Assembly (NCBI GenBank): GCA_050018415.1
Contig: JBEKAB010000006.1
Span: 62,001 to 126,000, forward strand
Direction: 5' to 3'
DNA: 64,000 nucleotides
DNA from: UBA1161 sp002311745
GTDB lineage: Bacteria; Planctomycetota; Phycisphaerae; Tepidisphaerales; Tepidisphaeraceae
Shown: piece after piece, positions 26,489 to 33,919 of the stretch
Layout of the letters: each line of letters opens with the position of its first letter
How positions within the stretch are numbered: position 1 is the stretch's first letter
Made by a program: the position numbers and the translations under genes
Notes under the pieces: generated by a model
The model's input: the letters and a program-made list of their open reading frames with translations, nothing else
Databases searched by the model: none
What the model was told of the DNA's origin: nothing

Positions 26489-27297
26489 ATCTGCAGCGGC
26501 CGGAGCTGATCGATCAAACCGTGCTTGAACGCCAGCTCGTGGAAACGGCGTATCGCTTGAAGCTGGCTCGGTCCGATGTCGTATTTGAGCAGCTCGCCCA
26601 GGTATTGGCGGGCCAGGTCCACCGGCCAGCCGAGTGCGGCGGCGTGCTGCCGCACGATGGCGTCCACGTGGGCCAGGGCCAACCGCTTGGCGCGCTCCAG
26701 CCGCTGCGGCAGATCGCCCAAATCCACCTCCGCGCGCGTGGTCCAGACGGCAAAGACAAACGGCATGCCCGTCAGCTCTTTCCACAGGGCGCCCAGATCG
26801 ATGTGCCTGGGTTTGTCGGGCGGCTGCCGGCGCACGACCTTGTCCCCGATGAGCAGCACGGCGGTGTGCGCCGCCGCGTCGGCCGCGGCCAAGTCCACCA
26901 GCTTGGGTTTCAGCCCCCAGCGCTCCGCCAAAAGAATCTGGGCCAGGACGGTGGAGGTGTGACTGTCGCGGTCGCAGGCAAGGGTTTGGATTTTTTCGAT
27001 CGGCTCAGCGCTGAAGATTCGCACGGTCAGAGTGGGCCCGTCGCATCCGATGCCGCCCGCGGGCACCAGCTTCAGGCCGGCGTGACGCTGGTAATCGATC
27101 ACCGGCAACAGCGCCAGGTCGTAGCGCCGCGTTCGCAGCCCCTCCAGCAGCCGCGCCGGCACCTCCAGGTCCAATTGCAGACGCGGATCATCCTCCAGGC
27201 CGTAGATCAGCGGCTTGGCGTTGAGGTAGCTGACGCTGCCGACGTGCAGCACCGGTCGCACCCGTCCGGCGGGCGCTTGAGCGACGGCTGGATCCAT
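26482..27297 (-). CDS. mqnA: Chorismate dehydratase (futalosine menaquinone pathway)
   Basis: Dehydrates chorismate to 3-[(1-carboxyvinyl)oxy]benzoate in futalosine-route menaquinone synthesis. The 271-residue protein has a periplasmic-binding-protein-like fold: VGSVSYLNAKPLIYGLE, DLALLPVIDYQRH, CDRDSHTSTVLAQILL and LLIGDKVVR. There is no signal peptide, as expected for MqnA. The ATG at 27297 gives MDPAVAQAPAG; the open frame further up has no similarity. Other mqn genes are not in the window. Confidence 0.92.
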   Translation of the reverse strand: MDPAVAQAPAGRVRPVLHVGSVSYLNAKPLIYGLEDDPRLQLDLEVPARLLEGLRTRRYDLALLPVIDYQRHAGLKLVPAGGIGCDGPTLTVRIFSAEPIEKIQTLACDRDSHTSTVLAQILLAERWGLKPKLVDLAAADAAAHTAVLLIGDKVVRRQPPDKPRHIDLGALWKELTGMPFVFAVWTTRAEVDLGDLPQRLERAKRLALAHVDAIVRQHAAALGWPVDLARQYLGELLKYDIGPSQLQAIRRFHELAFKHGLIDQLRPLQIY

Positions 27298-27368
27298 GGC
27301 GCAACGGTATCGACGGGCCGAGGCCTTGTCTCGCCTTTCAACAGTTTTGAAATCGGCCCGATGTCGTT

Positions 27369-28496
27369 TTACAGCATCGACGCCCATTTGCGCCAGCGCG
27401 TGGGGGTCAGGCCGGTGGCTTGCTTGAAACGGCTGGTGAAGTGGCTCTGGTGGGCAAAGCCGCACGACTTGGCAATCCCCGCCAGATCTTGGTCACCCGA
27501 CATCAGCGTCCTTTTGGCCTGAAAGATTTGACACTCCAGGAGAAAATGCTTGGGCGTGATGCCGAGCAATTCGGTAAACCGCCGGTGAAAATGGAACGCG
27601 CTGAGGTGGACCGTCTCGGCGATTTGGCTCAGCGAGGGACCGCGGCCAAATTCCTGGTGCATGAACTGCATCGCCCCGACCAGCCGCGCCAGCTCCGGAT
27701 CGGCGGCGAAATCCGACGCCCGCAACTTCAGCCAATCACAGCAGGCGGGCTGAAGACAGTAGAAGACGAACGACCCGCCGCCCAGCGCCGGATACTTCGG
27801 AAAATACACGACGCGAAACGCGCACAGTTGTCCGTCCGAATCCGGCACCACCAGGCGATCGGAAGTGTAAACGTCGCGAGCATCCTTCAGACGCCGACGG
27901 GCATCCTGCATCAGTTGTTCGGCGACGCGCGATTCCAACGCGGCATGACTCTCGGGCGTGCGCAACTGCAGCGACGAATCCACAATCAGCTGTCCCGCGC
28001 GCGGCCGGATCATCCAGGGCGGTGGATTGGCGCACAACTCGCTTCCGCGCCCGGCGCGCGCAGCCGCGGCCAACCGATCAACCTCCTTGGCGGTCTGGTC
28101 GATGACACGCAGCTCCGCATCCGTGAAATCTCCCAGCTCCTGGTTGCGATGCACGTGAATGGCGCCGGCGTACCCCTCCAGGAGGGGCGCCTCCAAGGGG
28201 GCAGCGGCCAGATAACGCACACGGGCGGGCCGAAGGAATTTTTGGTAATAATGGGATTGCTCGAAGGCGCCGCCGGGCCAGGACCGCTCGGCGTCCATCG
28301 GCTCCTTGGCGGCAATCGCCCGCCAGGTGACGGCGTCCTCGGTATGAAACTCCCGGGCGTAGGACTTGACCCAGTCCTGAGGCAGATGGCTGGGCTGGAT
28401 GATCTGCAAGCCGCCTCGCGGCATCGATGAGACGATCCAGGCCTCGCTCATTCGCAGGGACGAGGCTAGGTTGTTAAATAGTTGCCTGTAGGCCAC
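27369..28496 (-). CDS. AraC-family transcriptional regulator with an unusual N-terminal domain
   Basis: A 375-residue regulator. The C-terminal 100 residues contain two helix-turn-helix units of AraC type (ETVHLSAFHFHRRFTELLGI and IAKSCGFAHQSHFTSRFKQA), ending TGLTPTRWRKW. The N-terminal two thirds lack the usual cupin; EDAVTWRAIAAKEP and the following region resemble the autoinducer-binding or GAF/PAS-like sensor domains of LuxR-type regulators, but I cannot be sure. The start at 28496 has no strong Shine-Dalgarno. A pair of inverted GATAACAAA sites lies upstream. Confidence 0.82.
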   Translation of the reverse strand: MAYRQLFNNLASSLRMSEAWIVSSMPRGGLQIIQPSHLPQDWVKSYAREFHTEDAVTWRAIAAKEPMDAERSWPGGAFEQSHYYQKFLRPARVRYLAAAPLEAPLLEGYAGAIHVHRNQELGDFTDAELRVIDQTAKEVDRLAAAARAGRGSELCANPPPWMIRPRAGQLIVDSSLQLRTPESHAALESRVAEQLMQDARRRLKDARDVYTSDRLVVPDSDGQLCAFRVVYFPKYPALGGGSFVFYCLQPACCDWLKLRASDFAADPELARLVGAMQFMHQEFGRGPSLSQIAETVHLSAFHFHRRFTELLGITPKHFLLECQIFQAKRTLMSGDQDLAGIAKSCGFAHQSHFTSRFKQATGLTPTRWRKWASML

Positions 28497-28530
28497 GTTT
28501 CTTCAGCCACAATGCGCGTCTATATCGATG

Positions 28531-28603
28531 GATAACAAACGACTACTTCCCACCACCTGTGACGGCAACTGCTCGCTGCATCAGGTGAATTTGATTTGTT
28601 ATC
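28531..28603. promoter_or_regulatory. Inverted GATAACAAA pair upstream of the AraC regulator
   Basis: GATAACAAA (28531-28539) and its exact complement TTTGTTATC (28595-28603) face each other with a 55-base spacer, starting 35 bases upstream of the regulator. AT-rich inverted half-sites of this kind are plausible operators. The rest of 28604-28948 is AT-richer than average and shows no gene; GTTGA-CCGTG-TCAAC at 28611-28625 is another small inverted repeat. Confidence 0.4.
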
Positions 28604-28948
28604 TAACTACGTTGACCGTGTCAACATGTAAGTCGATCTAACGCTCAATACCACAAGAATTTACAAAATACATGCCACTTGAAGATTATCGACAAAATTC
28701 GATCATTGCCGCGCAAAAATCATAATGGGAACACCACGTTTGTAGGTGTGCGGCGCCTGCCGTTGATGTTGGCGGATTGCAACATATTGCCCAAATTGAA
28801 TGTATCATGATGCTGTAATTCCACTTGCCGTTACAGACCGATTTGCGCCGGCAACTTCCAAAGCGGCTTCCCAACCGCTGTCGCGCGGTCCAGAACCCTT
28901 TCCCAAAACCGGCACAGGGGTTGTATGTTCTGCGGGTGAGGATCGCGT

Positions 28949-29038
28949 ATGTTGGCGCTGCTCACCAGCCCCCCATTTTGGGATCGGAAGATCAGGATCG
29001 CCATCCTGGCGCTGGCCACCTATCTGGCCATGTGTTGA
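28949..29038 (+). CDS. Possible 29-residue hydrophobic peptide
   Basis: ATG 28949 opens a frame of 29 codons to TGA at 29036, with TGAGGA about 8 bases upstream. The translation, MLALLTSPPFWDRKIRIAIL then ALATYLAMC, has a hydrophobic tail long enough to enter a membrane. It converges with the Fur-family gene. It is too short to recognise; the evidence is a start site and plausible topology only. Confidence 0.25.
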   Translation: MLALLTSPPFWDRKIRIAILALATYLAMC

Positions 29039-29063
29039 CTTTGCCCCGCCGGCCGTCCCGGAA

Positions 29064-29603
29064 TCAGCCGCCCGATTTCCTGTCCGCCTCGCCGCTGCTC
29101 TTGTTGGCCGCGCTCTTGGCCTCGGGGCTTAACCCGAAAATATGAAATTGATGCGACAGCGGCTCGAAAGAGTGTTGCCGGCAAATCTCGTCGCGCAAGC
29201 TCCGCAGCTTCTCGCTGCTGAACTCGATCACCTTTCCGGTGCTAACGCAGATGAGGTAGTCGTAGGCCTGCCGGCCGGCGATCACTTCGTAGTAGGATTG
29301 CTTGTTGTCGAAGAAGACCTGCTTGAGAATTCCCGCGTCCTGGAGGTGCGCCAGAGTTCGATAGACGGTGGCGCGGCTGACGCGGTGGCCCAGTCGCCGC
29401 AGATCAACCGCCAATCGCTCGGCTTCGAACAGACCGCTTTGCCGCAGCACCGCGTCGAGGATCATGGCCCGCTCGGGGGTGAATTTCAGTTTTTGCCCGT
29501 GCAGATAGCGGCGAAAAACGGCGCAGATCGGCTCGTACGGCAGGGCCGGCCGCCCCCCGGAAATCCTGGGCACGTTGGGCAGAATGTGCGGCCCGCCAGC
29601 CAT
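29064..29603 (-). CDS. Fur-family regulator with degenerate metal-binding site
   Basis: A 179-residue Fur/PerR/Zur-type protein. The winged helix with RVSRATVYRTLAHLQDAGIL is intact. The usual dimer-domain block HHDHLICLDCGKVIEF appears as AYDYLICVSTGKVIEF, so two His are Tyr and one Cys is Thr; SHQFHIFG keeps later histidines, and the C-terminal CxxC pair is absent. The sensing and structural metal sites are therefore probably altered. The regulon and signal are unknown. The N-terminal extension (about 25 residues) is rich in Pro and Gly, so the start may lie a little further in. Confidence 0.85.
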   Translation of the reverse strand: MAGGPHILPNVPRISGGRPALPYEPICAVFRRYLHGQKLKFTPERAMILDAVLRQSGLFEAERLAVDLRRLGHRVSRATVYRTLAHLQDAGILKQVFFDNKQSYYEVIAGRQAYDYLICVSTGKVIEFSSEKLRSLRDEICRQHSFEPLSHQFHIFGLSPEAKSAANKSSGEADRKSGG

Positions 29604-29664
29604 ATAGAAAGTTTATCCCGCACCGCGGGATTTGGCCATCCGCCGGCAAAACCAAAACAAAATG

Positions 29665-29807
29665 CAACCACGGAGGCACGGAGACACGGAGGCCAACTTG
29701 TCTCATAACCCCATTCGCCTAAATCCAAGCCTTAGGATTTTGACGATCCAATGCGGGTGTGCGCTGATCGAACGCAGCGACTCCGTGTCTCCGTGCCTCC
29801 GTGGTTG
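29665..29807. repeat. MITE-like element with 27-bp perfect inverted ends
   Basis: CAACCACGGAGGCACGGAGA begins the left arm (29665-29691), and the right arm (29781-29807) is its exact complement over 27 bases; 89 bases lie between. The arms consist of degenerate CACGGAG-type octamers. No transposase is inside. It lies between the Fur-family gene and the coiled-coil protein. Confidence 0.75.
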
Positions 29808-29829
29808 CCTTTATCTTTGAGAGTGGCGG

Positions 29830-30126
29830 TCAACGGTTGAGATTTCGTCCCGCCAGGGCGCGGGCGATAGTCGCCGGGGAATTGGGAACGGAATTGGGCC
29901 CGCGGTCATCCACAAGCTGCGCCGTCAAGCGCCGATTGCCCTCCACCAGCGGCTTGCCGATGATCTGCCCGATCTGGTTGACCTCTTCCTGCTTGGCCGC
30001 CAGCTTCTTTTCCAACTCCTGAATCTGCAGTTCGACGTGCTGGTAATCCTTCAGGGCAGCGGCGTACAGCTCCTCGCCTTCCTTGAGCCACTCGGCAATC
30101 GATTTGGCCACGACGCAAACCTCCAT
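29830..30126 (-). CDS. Small coiled-coil protein
   Basis: A 98-residue protein, MEVCVVAKSIAEWLKEGEEL followed by a helix of about 40 residues with heptad pattern (LQIQELEKKLAAKQEEVNQI), and then a polar, disordered C-terminal part. No signal peptide. Family not recognised; short coiled-coil proteins of this kind often oligomerise. ATG 30126 or GTG 30129 could be the start. Confidence 0.5.
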   Translation of the reverse strand: MEVCVVAKSIAEWLKEGEELYAAALKDYQHVELQIQELEKKLAAKQEEVNQIGQIIGKPLVEGNRRLTAQLVDDRGPNSVPNSPATIARALAGRNLNR

Positions 30127-30406
30127 CACACTTCACCGCCAAGAGTGATCTTCGACCAGTCAAAGGCGGCGGATTGCCATAATCTAGCAGATTCGGCGGT
30201 CCGGTAATACCGCGATAACCCTTGGATTGTCCGTTGGCTGCGGTGGCCTCTTGCCTGCGGCCAAACGCCGGTTCAGAAGCACCGGTTCACCTGTTTAGGG
30301 GATTGCACGCCGAAACGCACTTCGACTACAATGGTAGATGTGGCGTGGGGCGGTTGGGGCCGCATGTGCGGCGGCATGTGCGGCAGAACGGGCGTCGCTG
30401 GCCGAA

Positions 30407-30952
30407 TCAATGCTGCACCCAACGGGCCAGCAACTCTGCTCGGCTGCAGACGCCGAAGCGTTTGTAGAGCGATTTGACGTAAACGTGGACGGTATGCCGG
30501 CTGATGGCCAGGCGGGAGGCGATTTGCTTTTCGGCGTTGCCGGCCAGCAGCAACTCCAGCGTCTGCCGCTGCCGGGGCGAAAGAGGCCCACCGCCCAGGC
30601 TGCGGACGGCGTTGCCGCCCTCCACGAGCTGCTCGCCCAGCAGTTTGCAGAACATGGCGATCAGCCGGCGCTTGCGCGCGACCCCATTGGATGGGGCCAG
30701 TTCGGCGGGCCCGCACGATCCGCCGTCGGTATTGCGACTGCCGCCTTGGCAGCCGAGCCTCCCGCCTTGGTCGCTGGCGGTGCGCACACTGGTGGTGCAC
30801 ACTGGGCCGTCGCCGGCCATCGGCTGCAATCCGCCCGACGCCCGGATCAGCGCCCGGACGTCGCCCAAGCGAGAACCACTGCGCGGCCGCGCCGCCATGG
30901 GCCGCCCCGCCTTCTGGGCTGCTTGCCCTGTGGGCCGTTTGCCCATCCCCAC
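30407..30952 (-). CDS. Orphan LuxR-type HTH regulator
   Basis: A 181-residue protein whose C-terminal 65 residues are a LuxR/FixJ-type helix-turn-helix: LSPRQRQTLELLLAGNAEKQ followed by IASRLAISRHTVHVYVKSLY and KRFGVCSRAELLAR. The N-terminal 90 residues are low-complexity (Gly/Arg/Ala) and not a receiver domain, so there is no obvious phosphorylation or ligand site. GTG 30952 or ATG 30946 are possible starts. The true start could also be nearer the HTH. Confidence 0.7.
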   Translation of the reverse strand: MGMGKRPTGQAAQKAGRPMAARPRSGSRLGDVRALIRASGGLQPMAGDGPVCTTSVRTASDQGGRLGCQGGSRNTDGGSCGPAELAPSNGVARKRRLIAMFCKLLGEQLVEGGNAVRSLGGGPLSPRQRQTLELLLAGNAEKQIASRLAISRHTVHVYVKSLYKRFGVCSRAELLARWVQH

Positions 30953-31063
30953 ATTAGGCGAATTGCCCGACTTGCTGTCTTCCCGCTAACACTATACCCA
31001 CCACGCCCGCCCCAAGCCACGAGAAGCTGGCGGCCACGGCTGGCGCGTTAGAAGGAGCGCAGC

Positions 31064-31390
31064 ATGTCACGCAGCGAGCAAAATTTCCAAAAAAAGCAGT
31101 GCTGGCTCGATGTTTTCGAATCCAGCGATTTTGAGGGAAAAATGCGCCGCTATTTCGGGCCGACGCGGCTCAGGACCCTCTGTGCCGGCAGCGCCATCGT
31201 CGGCCCCGGAGCGGTTGTGCATCTCCTGGGCCGCCGTCGCGGCCGGCCTATCACCATCCAACTCCCACCCAAACGCCTAATCCCCAATTTGGCCGCCGCC
31301 CTACGCGGGTTCGTTGCGCAGCGGGTCTGCATCTGCCCGCCGGCTCAGCTGCGCCCCGGAGCGAAAAAAACCGCGGCATCCGGCGGCTGA
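31064..31390 (+). CDS. Hypothetical 108-residue protein
   Basis: ATG 31064 is preceded by a strong GAAGGAG site. The product is basic, without signal peptide or membrane segments; Cys residues occur at several positions (KKQCWLD, TLCAGS, CICPP). Not recognised. It follows a short gap after the divergent LuxR-type gene. Confidence 0.45.
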   Translation: MSRSEQNFQKKQCWLDVFESSDFEGKMRRYFGPTRLRTLCAGSAIVGPGAVVHLLGRRRGRPITIQLPPKRLIPNLAAALRGFVAQRVCICPPAQLRPGAKKTAASGG

Positions 31391-31501
31391 TCCCCCGCTC
31401 ACGCGGTTTCATCTTTGGGCATCTGGCGCCGTATCATGTCGCATCCGGACGCCGGCCAACCGGCGTTGGGACATGCAAATTGCAGGAAAAGGAGCCACGC
31501 C

Positions 31502-31933
31502 ATGAGAGCCATCCCGTCCCAGTCCCAAAGTCTGCGCACGCACAGCCGCGACGAAATGATCGACGTGACGGACCTGGTGGGCAAGCTGGCGGCGGACAAG
31601 GGCGTACGTGACGGGTTTGTCATCGTTTACGTGCCGCACACCACCGCCGCCATCACCATCAACGAGAATGCTGACCCGGACGTGCAGCACGATATTCTGG
31701 CCAAATTGCAGGCCCTGATCCCCAAGTCCGAACCGTATTACCAGCACGGCGAAGGCAATAGCGACAGCCACATCAAGACCTCCCTGGTTGGCCAAAGTGT
31801 CACGGTATTGATCGAAGGCGGCCGGCTGATGCTGGGCCGATGGCAAGGAATTTTCTTCTGCGAATTCGACGGCCCGCGCCAACGCGATTTGATCGTAAAA
31901 CTGATCGACTTGGAATCGGCCGGGGGCGATTGA
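31502..31933 (+). CDS. yjbQ: YjbQ/UPF0047 family protein
   Basis: A 143-residue cytoplasmic protein of the UPF0047 family: DVTDLVGKLAADKGVRDGFV, the conserved YVPHTTAAITINENADPDVQ block with its histidine, and the SDSHIKTSLVGQSVTVLIEG block. Members form trimers with a metal site; E. coli YjbQ has been linked to thiamine-phosphate synthase-like activity, but physiological roles vary. AAAGGAG lies upstream of ATG 31502. Confidence 0.9.
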   Translation: MRAIPSQSQSLRTHSRDEMIDVTDLVGKLAADKGVRDGFVIVYVPHTTAAITINENADPDVQHDILAKLQALIPKSEPYYQHGEGNSDSHIKTSLVGQSVTVLIEGGRLMLGRWQGIFFCEFDGPRQRDLIVKLIDLESAGGD

Positions 31934-32113
31934 TCGCCAAGTACGCCTCCGGCCGGGGGATGGGCTGATTTCTCCTGTATCGTGTTGGCGGGAGCGTCAA
32001 AATTTTGTTGCGGTGGGGAAGAGGCGTTGTAAAATGGATTCTTGCGGCATTTCCAGTGGGTGCTGAAAATGGCCGCGTGGGCGAATTTCTGGTTGGGACA
32101 AAGGAGGAGCCTC

Positions 32114-32869
32114 ATGTTTCGCGAGTCGGTGGTGTGGATGGCCGCGGCTATTGCCGTAGGCGCATGGGCAGCGCCAGTACGCGCGCTGACTTTGAATCCG
32201 GGTGACGATCTTCTGAACCAGACGATCCCGACGCAAAGCGGTGCGCCGTCGGGCACGGTACTCGCTGATACGAGCCAGAGCGTTACTCTGATGAGTGGGA
32301 GCGTGACACTGCTCAGCGGCACGCTCGAGCAGCAGGTGTTGCAGGACCCGGTGAGCAAGCAGCTCACGTTTTTTGACAGTTTCACGCCGACGACGGGGTC
32401 CAGCTTCGTCGGCAATCCGTCGGTGCTGCTGAGCAGCTACAAGGGATTTGCCACGGATCTGCAGGGATTCATCTCTCCGATTGCCGCGGGGAGCATCAAG
32501 GGGGAGATGGCGCGTTCGGCGGATGGATCGACGATTTCGGCATTGAGCCTGTCGGCGCAGAATGCCTCGGAGCAGGCCGTGGCGTTCGGCGGCCTGGCGG
32601 TCGTGACGGATGCCACGACGTGGGATAAGAATGGATCGCTGGAACTATCCATAAGTGTGCCGCAGACCGCGGTGGAAGTGACCGAGGTCACGCCCGATCA
32701 GCCGACGCCGCCGCTGGAGGGCAGCCAGACGTTGGCGGCGTACGAGCCGATCCCCGTGCCCGTGACGCCGGGCGTGCCGCTGCCGCCGGCCCTGGAGATG
32801 GGCATCGTCGCTCTGGCCGGCGCTTTTGGGCTGCAGCAAGCTCGCAGGTTGTGGGCGCGATCCCATTGA
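32114..32869 (+). CDS. Exported protein with a PEP-CTERM-like C-terminal sorting signal
   Basis: A 251-residue secreted protein. The N terminus (MFRESVVWMAAAIAVGAWAA then PVRA) is a signal peptide, and ATG 32114 has a strong AGGAGG site. The C terminus is tripartite: a VPLPPALEMG signature, a hydrophobic stretch (IVALAGAFGLQQ) and a basic end (ARRLWARSH). This is the layout of exosortase-processed PEP-CTERM proteins with a VPLP variant in place of PEP. The middle is beta-rich and not recognised. The gene ends with a strong terminator. Confidence 0.7.
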   Translation: MFRESVVWMAAAIAVGAWAAPVRALTLNPGDDLLNQTIPTQSGAPSGTVLADTSQSVTLMSGSVTLLSGTLEQQVLQDPVSKQLTFFDSFTPTTGSSFVGNPSVLLSSYKGFATDLQGFISPIAAGSIKGEMARSADGSTISALSLSAQNASEQAVAFGGLAVVTDATTWDKNGSLELSISVPQTAVEVTEVTPDQPTPPLEGSQTLAAYEPIPVPVTPGVPLPPALEMGIVALAGAFGLQQARRLWARSH

Positions 32870-32896
32870 ACGGCCATTACATTTTGTGAGCAACCT

Positions 32897-32933
32897 CATC
32901 GGCGGCGCCGAGGGCCGCCGATGACTTTTTTTT
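32897..32933 (+). terminator. Intrinsic terminator after the sorted-protein gene
   Basis: CATCGGCGGC (32897-32906) pairs with GCCGCCGATG (32914-32923) over a 7-base loop, followed by AC and eight T residues. A textbook intrinsic terminator. Confidence 0.88.
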
Positions 32934-33036
32934 GCGCCGCGGCCAACTGGACTTGCCCGCCGGACGGCAGTGTAATGCCGCGACGGCTTGTGCTTGGCTC
33001 GCAAGCCCGATGTAAGAGCCTTCAAGGAAACGCCCC

Positions 33037-33918
33037 ATGCGCACGACGATCGTCTCGGCGGGGGATGCGGCATTTTTCCCGCAGCTCAAGGGATTGATCG
33101 CCTCGATTTACGATCACCGACCGGATGACCGCATCGACATTTCGCTCATCGACGTGGGGTTGCTGCCGGAGCAATTGGCGGAGGTGGGCAGCTTCGTTCG
33201 CAACGTTGCGCCGGGGCAATGGAACTTCGAATTTCCCAAGCAGGCGCAATCGCCGCGATGGATGCAGGCCCAGAGCTCCCGCCCCTTTTTGCGTCAGTAT
33301 TTTCCCGGCTACGACGTGTACCTCTGGATGGACGGCGACACCTGGCTGCAAGACTGGCGCGCGGTGGACCTGTTGATCCAGGGCGCGCAGCGCAAGGGTT
33401 TGGCCATCGTGCCGGAGATTCACTGCGCCTACCCGTATCTCTACGGCGAGGGGAATTTGCCCCAATACACGCATCGATATTACGAAGTCTCGTTCGGCGC
33501 CGAGACGGCCAACAAAATGTGGATGAAGCCGATCTTCAACTCGGGCGTCTTTGCCCTGGCGCACGACACGCATTTTTGGCTGGCGTACGCGGACCGCGTC
33601 AAGGCGGCCTTCTCGGGGGTCCTCCACAAATGGGCCGAGCAGTGCGCGTTGAATCTGGTGATCTACGCCAACCGCTCTGCCGTGGAGGTTCTGCCCGCCT
33701 GGTGCAACTGGATCTGCTGCTACGCGTTGCCCGCGCTCGATCCGGTGGGCCAATGCCTCTGTGAGCCGATCGCCCCTTATCAGCGGCTGTCGGTGGTGCA
33801 CATGACGCAAATGAACAAGGGCCTGCGCACGCTGGGGACGACGGATCAGCGGAGGGTGACGCTCCCGCTGGACTACCTGGATTTCAAAGCCGCCGTAGCG
33901 GAGGGGGCCGGCGCGTGA
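33037..33918 (+). CDS. GT8-like glycosyltransferase family protein
   Basis: A 293-residue soluble protein with a GT-A-like N terminus (MRTTIVSAGDAAFFPQLKGL then IASIY) and a DxD-type metal/nucleotide site in YLWMDGDTWLQDW. MKPIFNSGVFALA corresponds to the FNSGV block of GT8-like enzymes. It probably transfers a sugar in envelope or polysaccharide synthesis, substrate unknown. It ends 1 base before the convergent gatA stop. Confidence 0.68.
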   Translation: MRTTIVSAGDAAFFPQLKGLIASIYDHRPDDRIDISLIDVGLLPEQLAEVGSFVRNVAPGQWNFEFPKQAQSPRWMQAQSSRPFLRQYFPGYDVYLWMDGDTWLQDWRAVDLLIQGAQRKGLAIVPEIHCAYPYLYGEGNLPQYTHRYYEVSFGAETANKMWMKPIFNSGVFALAHDTHFWLAYADRVKAAFSGVLHKWAEQCALNLVIYANRSAVEVLPAWCNWICCYALPALDPVGQCLCEPIAPYQRLSVVHMTQMNKGLRTLGTTDQRRVTLPLDYLDFKAAVAEGAGA

Positions 33919-33919
33919 G

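Noticed and set aside
28686..28874. 62-residue minus-strand frame
   Set aside because: No start site or similarity; Cys/Trp-rich random-looking sequence in the AT-rich gap.
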